Assembly (NCBI GenBank): GCA_002338505.1
Contig: DDIK01000051.1
Location: 1 to 27,914 of the forward strand
DNA length: 27,914 bases
Reading direction: 5' to 3'
Origin: Bacteriovorax sp. UBA1852
GTDB taxonomy: Bacteria; Bdellovibrionota; Bacteriovoracia; Bacteriovoracales; Bacteriovoracaceae
Within the stretch, counting starts at the first letter, position 1. Each line of letters begins with the position of its first letter. A program made the position numbers and the translations under genes. Positions 23,638 through 27,914 of the stretch are shown one piece after another. The notes below the pieces were generated by a model, which worked only from the letters and a program-made list of their open reading frames with translations, was not told the DNA's origin and did no database searches.

Positions 23638-24066
23638 ATGTCTAATAACGAAATGATCGAAATTTTCATAGATGAAATCAAAGCCTTAAAGGGTGAGATG
23701 AGTCTAACTATTTCTAAGCTTATTCAATCTAAGCTCGAAGAGCGAGCGCACTTTGAAAAGTTCGGTCAGCTAGTTGATCGTATTTATGGCACGGCAATGA
23801 CTCTTGGTCATATAGAAATTGGTGAATATACAAAATCTATGAAGGATGTAGCATACATGGCCTCAGCTAGTGAAAATGAAAAAGGTCATCAGAAAACTGT
23901 AAGAGCAATGATAAAATATATCGAATTAAATGACGAAATATGTGATTGCTTACTACAACCTGAAAAAATGGCTCCACTTAATTTTAAATTAAGTCAGGAG
24001 AAGTCTAAAGTTGAAATTCTCAACAAACGTGAATTCTTCAGTGTTCAAAAGAAAAGTTGTGACTAA
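23638..24066 (+). CDS. Small helical protein, possibly a degenerate Hpt domain
   Basis: A 142-residue all-helical protein with no signal or TM helix. Residues 38-74 (FGQLVDRIYGTAMTLG, then IGEYTKSMKDVAYM) follow the pattern of a histidine phosphotransfer (Hpt) domain, with G51, A53 and G57 matching the Gly/Ala positions around the phosphorylation site. The phosphoacceptor His is replaced by Asp47 and the conserved Lys by Tyr50, so it could not relay phosphate in the usual way. It may bind a response-regulator partner as a pseudo-Hpt, or be unrelated. Its own promoter separates it from pheA, and its end overlaps the opposing WYL-like gene by 4 bases. Confidence 0.6.
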   Translation: MSNNEMIEIFIDEIKALKGEMSLTISKLIQSKLEERAHFEKFGQLVDRIYGTAMTLGHIEIGEYTKSMKDVAYMASASENEKGHQKTVRAMIKYIELNDEICDCLLQPEKMAPLNFKLSQEKSKVEILNKREFFSVQKKSCD

Positions 24067-24851
24067 GCGGCTTTCTTAAAATTTACGACAAAGTCATTAA
24101 ACTCTGAAATAATCACCGATGGGTCTAAAATCTCAACATTTTCTTTTATTGAATACAGCCACTCAAAAAGATATTGGGACTTCTCTACACTTGCCGCCCA
24201 AATAATATCGCCGTATTGATTGGTCGTTGTATATGGATGTCCAAGGAATAGAAGATCACTTGGCATGGAAATACTTTTTCCATGATGAATCTTTAATACT
24301 AGCCTTTCGTCAGATCCTTCAACAACTCTCATCGCATGAATAAATTCTTCAATCTCTAGCCTTGCATACATTGAGACATAATCATCACCTAAGAGTTCTA
24401 TATCGTGAACTTGATTAAGTTCAATAGAGACAATTTTCTTAGATTCTATATCTTCACCTATAATACCAAGACTCTCATTCATAAAGAGAATTCTCCAAGG
24501 AAAGACGGTCATCTTTGAATTATCAACAAATTCAAGATTCACCGTGCGTGAGTTTGTCACAGCGACTTGTATGTCATTGGCCAACTCTTTATATTGACTA
24601 TTTTCTAGAAGAATATCTCCAAAGTCTTTGTGCCAAACGAGAGGCGAAATAACAAAGGAGTCGTGGTCTTTTTCATCAAAGTTCAATGTCAAACCATAGC
24701 TCGTTGCTTTTTCAATAAAGAGATAGAATTGATCTTTAGAGATCTCGTTGTTTCCAAGAAAATCCACAAGCTTTAAGGGACTCTTTAATTCTTCCAAATA
24801 AAATAAAATTTTCCAAAAATCATCACAATTTGATGCTGCGTTTTCGCTCAT
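24063..24851 (-). CDS. WYL-like domain regulator (degenerate)
   Basis: A 262-residue protein with the overall WYL-WCX layout. Residues 1-70 could be a reduced winged-helix region but I see no clear helix-turn-helix. Residues 95-153 resemble a WYL beta-barrel: VTNSRTVNLEF, then TVFPWRILFMNESLGIIGED and SIELNQVHDIELL. Residues 180-245 match the WCX extension (RLVLKIHH, later WAASVEKSQYLFEWLYSI). The actual W-Y-L triplet is replaced by LGI. WYL proteins bind nucleotides or DNA ends and often regulate transcription; here the ligand pocket may have changed. ATG has GGGAG about 6 bases upstream. It is divergent from the 24942 gene. Confidence 0.6.
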   Translation of the reverse strand: MSENAASNCDDFWKILFYLEELKSPLKLVDFLGNNEISKDQFYLFIEKATSYGLTLNFDEKDHDSFVISPLVWHKDFGDILLENSQYKELANDIQVAVTNSRTVNLEFVDNSKMTVFPWRILFMNESLGIIGEDIESKKIVSIELNQVHDIELLGDDYVSMYARLEIEEFIHAMRVVEGSDERLVLKIHHGKSISMPSDLLFLGHPYTTTNQYGDIIWAASVEKSQYLFEWLYSIKENVEILDPSVIISEFNDFVVNFKKAA

Positions 24852-24882
24852 GCATACTCCCGAATATCGTAGTAAGCTAGTC

Positions 24883-24892
24883 GGATATATCC
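24883..24892. promoter_or_regulatory. 10-base palindrome between divergent genes
   Basis: GGATATATCC is a perfect palindrome lying 31 bases before the WYL-like gene and 49 before the 24942 gene. It could be an operator for the divergent WYL-like regulator. A 10-base palindrome is short and could be chance. Confidence 0.25.
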
Positions 24893-24906
24893 ATATTTTC
24901 CTTTAG

Positions 24907-24935
24907 TGTTTTTTTTAAGATATAAATGCGATAAT
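24907..24935 (+). promoter_or_regulatory. Candidate promoter of the 24942 gene, predicted leaderless
   Basis: GATAAT (5/6 to -10) lies 6 bases before ATG 24942; TGTTTT at 17 bases upstream is a poor -35. There is no ribosome-binding site between the -10 box and the start codon. Confidence 0.3.
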
Positions 24936-24941
24936 AAACAT

Positions 24942-25484
24942 ATGGTATTGAAATCATTAATGAAAAACCCCATTCTAATGGTTGGCTTTCTTTTCTTAGC
25001 TATCTTTCTCTTTCAATTAAGAGACCAAGGCTACTTTGCACAAAGATCAGCCAAGCTTATCCCTACTTCATGTAAGGCAGTAAAAGTACGTCTTGATAAA
25101 TACATGCACACTTCTTGGGAGATGAATTGCAATGAAAATAACCTAGAGGTCATTGTTCCTACAGAACAGAAGCTAATTGATAATATTAATAAGTCCTTTA
25201 CTAATAAAGAAGAGAGAACAACTAAGAATGATCTCTACAAAAAGACACTCAGAGAAACTCTCTTTAAGCTCATGGCCAATAGTTATATAAGTATCGCCAA
25301 GTACTCGCCTGCTGATAGTCTTGAGCGCACTGACATCATAAGCCTCAAGGTCACTCATCCCGAACTCACAATCAATTCAGTATCTGAAGGTAAGCACGTC
25401 GTTAACCTTAAAACTTTGAATAATTTTAAATTAATTGTGAGACATTTAAGATCAACAGTTCAAATTCAAGAGATCTTTAAATAG
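24942..25484 (+). CDS. Membrane-anchored protein of unknown function
   Basis: A 180-residue protein with one N-terminal TM helix (about 8-24 from this start) and a soluble domain that should be periplasmic. Two Cys (in PTSCKAVKV and EMNCNENN) flank a predicted strand pair and may form a disulfide. The C-terminal half alternates helix and strands without a family I recognise. I choose ATG 24942 because a -10-like GATAAT sits 6 bases upstream; an ATG at 24906 is open but would add a charged leader, and one at 24960 would leave a more typical signal anchor. Its last 33 bases overlap the end of the opposing pseudouridine synthase gene. Confidence 0.55.
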   Translation: MVLKSLMKNPILMVGFLFLAIFLFQLRDQGYFAQRSAKLIPTSCKAVKVRLDKYMHTSWEMNCNENNLEVIVPTEQKLIDNINKSFTNKEERTTKNDLYKKTLRETLFKLMANSYISIAKYSPADSLERTDIISLKVTHPELTINSVSEGKHVVNLKTLNNFKLIVRHLRSTVQIQEIFK

Positions 25485-26300
25485 TCCATCTGGAATACTT
25501 TTAAAATTATACTCCTCAGCATTAAGACTTAGAGAATAATAGTGAGCATGCAAATAAACTCGATTAGCCTCAAGTCCACCGTATAGAGAATCCCCTAAAA
25601 TAGGAAACCCCAAGAATGACAGCTGTGCTCTGATCTGATGCCGAAAGCCTGTCTTAAGATCAATATTCACAAGAGAAATATCCCTTTCTCTATCGTATTT
25701 TAAACATTTAAATTTTGCGCAAACCTCTACCCCATCATCGCTCTCTATAATTTTGTGACCATCTCTTTGACTACCTTTTAAGAAGTGAGTGATCTCTCCA
25801 TTTTTATCAAACTCTCCATTAACAATAGCGTAATATGATTTCTTATTTACTAGTGTCTGAAAGTTTTCTCTTAAAGTCTTCCATGAAGATAGATTTTTGC
25901 AATAGATGAGAACTCCACTCGTGACATAGTCGAGACGATAGAGAAGTCCTTTTTCAACCTGTTCGACACTTGTAAGAGTTGAGATCTTATAGCGATTTCG
26001 TAAAAAGTTAAGAATAGATTCAGTCTCACTATATTTTAGAGCGTGGCCGTGCTTATTATAAGGCTTATCAAGAACGATAAACTCATTAGATTCAGAGATA
26101 ATCTCTATCTCTTCACCTGTATAAACGGGATTAATAATATTGAGATTTAAAAAGTCTAGAGGAAGATCTACTACATCTCTCTTTCTTAAGCCTTTACGAA
26201 GATACTTCTTTGAGAAATAATTCTTCATTCGATTCTTCGAATGGCCACACTCTAAAAGAAATTTTTCTAAAGACTCATACTCATCAAGAATACAAACCAT
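25452..26300 (-). CDS. RluA-family pseudouridine synthase
   Basis: A 282-residue RNA pseudouridine synthase of the RluA group. Residues 1-70 look like a small S4-type RNA-binding region (SLEKFLLECGHSKNRMKNYF, ending GEEIEI). The catalytic domain begins at FIVLDKP (74-80); the catalytic Asp is D124 in YRLDYVTSG, where most relatives have HRLD. Later YAIVNG and TGFRHQIRAQLSFLG motifs are typical. The target (23S rRNA or tRNA) cannot be told from sequence. I choose ATG 26300, which lies just after the motB stop; upstream ATGs at 26330 and 26366 would overlap motB by 26 and 62 bases. None has a clear ribosome site. Likely transcribed with motAB. Confidence 0.88.
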   Translation of the reverse strand: MVCILDEYESLEKFLLECGHSKNRMKNYFSKKYLRKGLRKRDVVDLPLDFLNLNIINPVYTGEEIEIISESNEFIVLDKPYNKHGHALKYSETESILNFLRNRYKISTLTSVEQVEKGLLYRLDYVTSGVLIYCKNLSSWKTLRENFQTLVNKKSYYAIVNGEFDKNGEITHFLKGSQRDGHKIIESDDGVEVCAKFKCLKYDRERDISLVNIDLKTGFRHQIRAQLSFLGFPILGDSLYGGLEANRVYLHAHYYSLSLNAEEYNFKSIPDGLFKDLLNLNC

Positions 26301-26304
26301 AGAA

Positions 26305-27165
26305 TTAATAGGATTCGACTTTGTGACCATTACTATCAAGATCTGTCTTGCGAAGAATAAACTCAACTCTTCGACTTAATTTTTCAATTCTATCTTGTGA
26401 CACATTTGGGATTTTCTCAGGACGAGTGTCTCCATGAAAAACAGTTGAGATTTTCTCAGGTGGTACACCTCGTTTAATCAAAGATCTTGCAACTGCAGCT
26501 GCTCTTGCTGATGAAATATCAAAGGCATCTTTCTTTCCATCAAGAGAAACTTCTCCTCTAGAGGCATGACCAACAACAAAGACTGTCCACTTCCCTTCGC
26601 TGAGAAGCTTAACAAGTCGAGCGTAGACCTCAATAGGAATTTCATCGATCTCTGTAGAGCCCTTCTTAAAGTAGATCTTATCTTTAATACGTACTTTTAT
26701 TCCTTCTGGTTGTTCATAGATATCTGCAGACTCTGCAAGACTATTTTCTTTTAAATCAAATTTCATTGATTTTAAACTCTCGTCAGACTCTCTATTAATT
26801 TCATGCTTATCAAGAATTCCTTCCATTGTGAGAAATTCAATTGGAAAAGGTTTAATTGGAGACTGAGATTCCATCATCGTTGGAAAATTATCTGGAGACT
26901 TACCTCTTTGAATTACTTCACCTTGCTTTAAAACATTTCCACCAAATGCATTTCTAATTGAACCAAGAGCGGCTTCGTACTTTGCAGTTTCAGTCTTTGC
27001 AAATGAAAGTAGTAAAACGAAAAATGTTAAAAGAAGCGTAACGAGATCCGAAAATGTCGCCATCCATCCGGGCAGGCCGGGAGGACATTCTGGACACTTG
27101 GTCTCTTCGCATTCGGGAGCATCTTCAGATACTACCGGAGCTGTATTTTCACCTTCTTCTGCCAT
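26305..27165 (-). CDS. motB: Flagellar stator protein MotB
   Basis: A 286-residue stator B subunit. The single TM helix (about 35-56) carries the ion-binding Asp40 in WMATFSDLVTLL, preceded by PGLPG as in the MotB/PomB family. The plug/linker follows, and the OmpA-like peptidoglycan-binding domain lies at about 165-270 (VFVVGHASRGE, then SSARAAAVARSLIKRGV and STVFHGDTRP). An unusual cytoplasmic N-terminus has three Cys before the TM (C19, C24, C27 in CEETKCPEC). Sequence around the TM suggests a PomB-like form, but proton versus sodium use is not certain. The start has a strong GGAGGAG site. It follows motA by 33 bases. Confidence 0.95.
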   Translation of the reverse strand: MAEEGENTAPVVSEDAPECEETKCPECPPGLPGWMATFSDLVTLLLTFFVLLLSFAKTETAKYEAALGSIRNAFGGNVLKQGEVIQRGKSPDNFPTMMESQSPIKPFPIEFLTMEGILDKHEINRESDESLKSMKFDLKENSLAESADIYEQPEGIKVRIKDKIYFKKGSTEIDEIPIEVYARLVKLLSEGKWTVFVVGHASRGEVSLDGKKDAFDISSARAAAVARSLIKRGVPPEKISTVFHGDTRPEKIPNVSQDRIEKLSRRVEFILRKTDLDSNGHKVESY

Positions 27166-27198
27166 AACTCCTCCTTGAGCTTTAGTGGCCTAAAAAAA

Positions 27199-27914
27199 TT
27201 ACTCTGCGCCGCCTTCTTCACCAAGATCTCTTTGGGCTGGTGGTAAGAAAGAGCTAATTTTCTCAATGATCATTCTAGGGTTTTCACCGGCGACAATTCC
27301 TAGCGTACCAGCGACAACAATATTCATCGTTGTAAGCTCTAGTTTTGATCTATATGCAATTTTATTTTTAACTGGGTTACAAATAACGTTGGCGATAATC
27401 GCACCATAAAATGTTGTAAGAAGTGCAACGGCCATGGCAGGACCAATGGCAGATGGATCTGAAAGGTTCTGAAGCATCTGAACCAGTCCAATAAGCGTTC
27501 CAATCATCCCCATGGCAGGACCATCATCGGCCATCCCCTGAAAGATATCCACACCTGTCTTATGTCTTCCTTCCATTGAGTCTATATCCATCTGTAAGAT
27601 AGCTGAGATGACCTCTGGTGGCCTATTATCTGCGGCCAAGGTCATCGCCTTTTTCATGAACATATCATCAACCTCAGCCTTCTCAAGTGCGAAAACTGAT
27701 TCTCTTCTAGCAAGTTCTGCTAATTCTTTAATTTTTAAAATTGTTGATTTTGGATCTGCTGGAGTAAAAAAGACTGCCTTCATTCCAACCGGTACAATTG
27801 TTTTAATAACTTCCATAGGCCACTTGAAGAACGTAACCCCAATAAGACCGAGCCCAACAACTAGCGTCGAAGGCACATCAATAAAGATGACTAACGATCC
27901 ACCGGCTAAAATCG
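27199..27914 (-). CDS. motA: Flagellar stator protein MotA (partial, N-terminus outside window)
   Basis: The frame is open to the window edge, giving 237 C-terminal residues; the true start lies outside. An upstream part reads LAGGSLVIFIDVPSTLVVG, which is the second TM segment of MotA, so the GTG at 27876 is internal and not the start. The cytoplasmic loop holds RRESVFALE, matching the charged residues that contact FliG. TM3 has DGPAMGMIGTLIGLVQML with the conserved Pro, and TM4 has AVALLTTFYGAIIANV. With MotB it forms the ion-driven stator ring around the flagellar motor. Operon order is motA, motB, then the RluA-type gene. Confidence 0.95.
   Translation of the reverse strand, partial: ILAGGSLVIFIDVPSTLVVGLGLIGVTFFKWPMEVIKTIVPVGMKAVFFTPADPKSTILKIKELAELARRESVFALEKAEVDDMFMKKAMTLAADNRPPEVISAILQMDIDSMEGRHKTGVDIFQGMADDGPAMGMIGTLIGLVQMLQNLSDPSAIGPAMAVALLTTFYGAIIANVICNPVKNKIAYRSKLELTTMNIVVAGTLGIVAGENPRMIIEKISSFLPPAQRDLGEEGGAE

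Overview
The window is compact, AT-rich bacterial chromosome with about 28 protein genes, very short gaps and several overlapping gene ends. I see no RNA gene, insertion sequence, phage gene or CRISPR array. The cell envelope and motility genes (LptE-like lipoprotein, MlaE/F/D-type lipid transporter, MotA/MotB, several lipoproteins) show a diderm, flagellated bacterium. Low GC, a long list of lineage-specific envelope proteins and a Bacteroidota-style Phe/Tyr operon beside proteobacterial genes such as DNA polymerase II fit a Bacteriovorax/Halobacteriovorax-like member of the Bdellovibrionota. That placement is an inference from gene content; no rRNA marker is present.

Layout. At the left edge lies the start of an LptE-like lipoprotein gene (minus strand, cut by the window edge), divergent from a dciA-like gene. 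From 10307 down to 1207 a long minus-strand series reads aspS, a two-TM coiled-coil protein, mlaE, mlaF, mlaD, a GYF-like membrane protein, a TsaC/YrdC-family gene and a TrmN6-like methyltransferase. From 10366 comes a lone DUF192 gene on the plus strand. Minus-strand genes then run from 18022 down to 10878: DNA polymerase II, a small cysteine-containing membrane protein, YihY, YggT, a large lipoprotein, an acidic unknown protein and an FtsB-like protein with a very long disordered tail. From 18013 the plus strand carries prolyl iminopeptidase and a QueD-like gene. A 313-base regulatory gap follows, then a four-gene Phe/Tyr biosynthesis operon (DAHP synthase-chorismate mutase fusion, aminotransferase, tyrA, pheA). 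The right part holds a degenerate Hpt-like protein, a WYL-like regulator, a small membrane-anchored protein, an RluA-type pseudouridine synthase, motB and the 3' part of motA.

Working together. The mla block should build an inner-membrane lipid transporter, but no MlaB or MlaC gene is next to it. Its MlaD protein carries an extra beta-rich C-terminal part that could contact the outer membrane. The aromatic operon converts PEP plus E4P (first step) and chorismate (last steps) to Phe and Tyr. MotA/MotB form the flagellar stator.

Most notable observations: (1) five genes have a -10-like hexamer 6-7 bases before the start codon and no Shine-Dalgarno site, suggesting leaderless mRNAs; (2) the FtsB-like protein has a roughly 185-residue cytoplasmic tail with three copies of a short basic motif; (3) the fused-enzyme Phe/Tyr operon, with a spaced direct repeat over its promoter region; (4) the MlaD C-terminal domain; (5) a QueD-like protein with a changed zinc motif. 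I did not find an obvious wholly new defence or mobile system.
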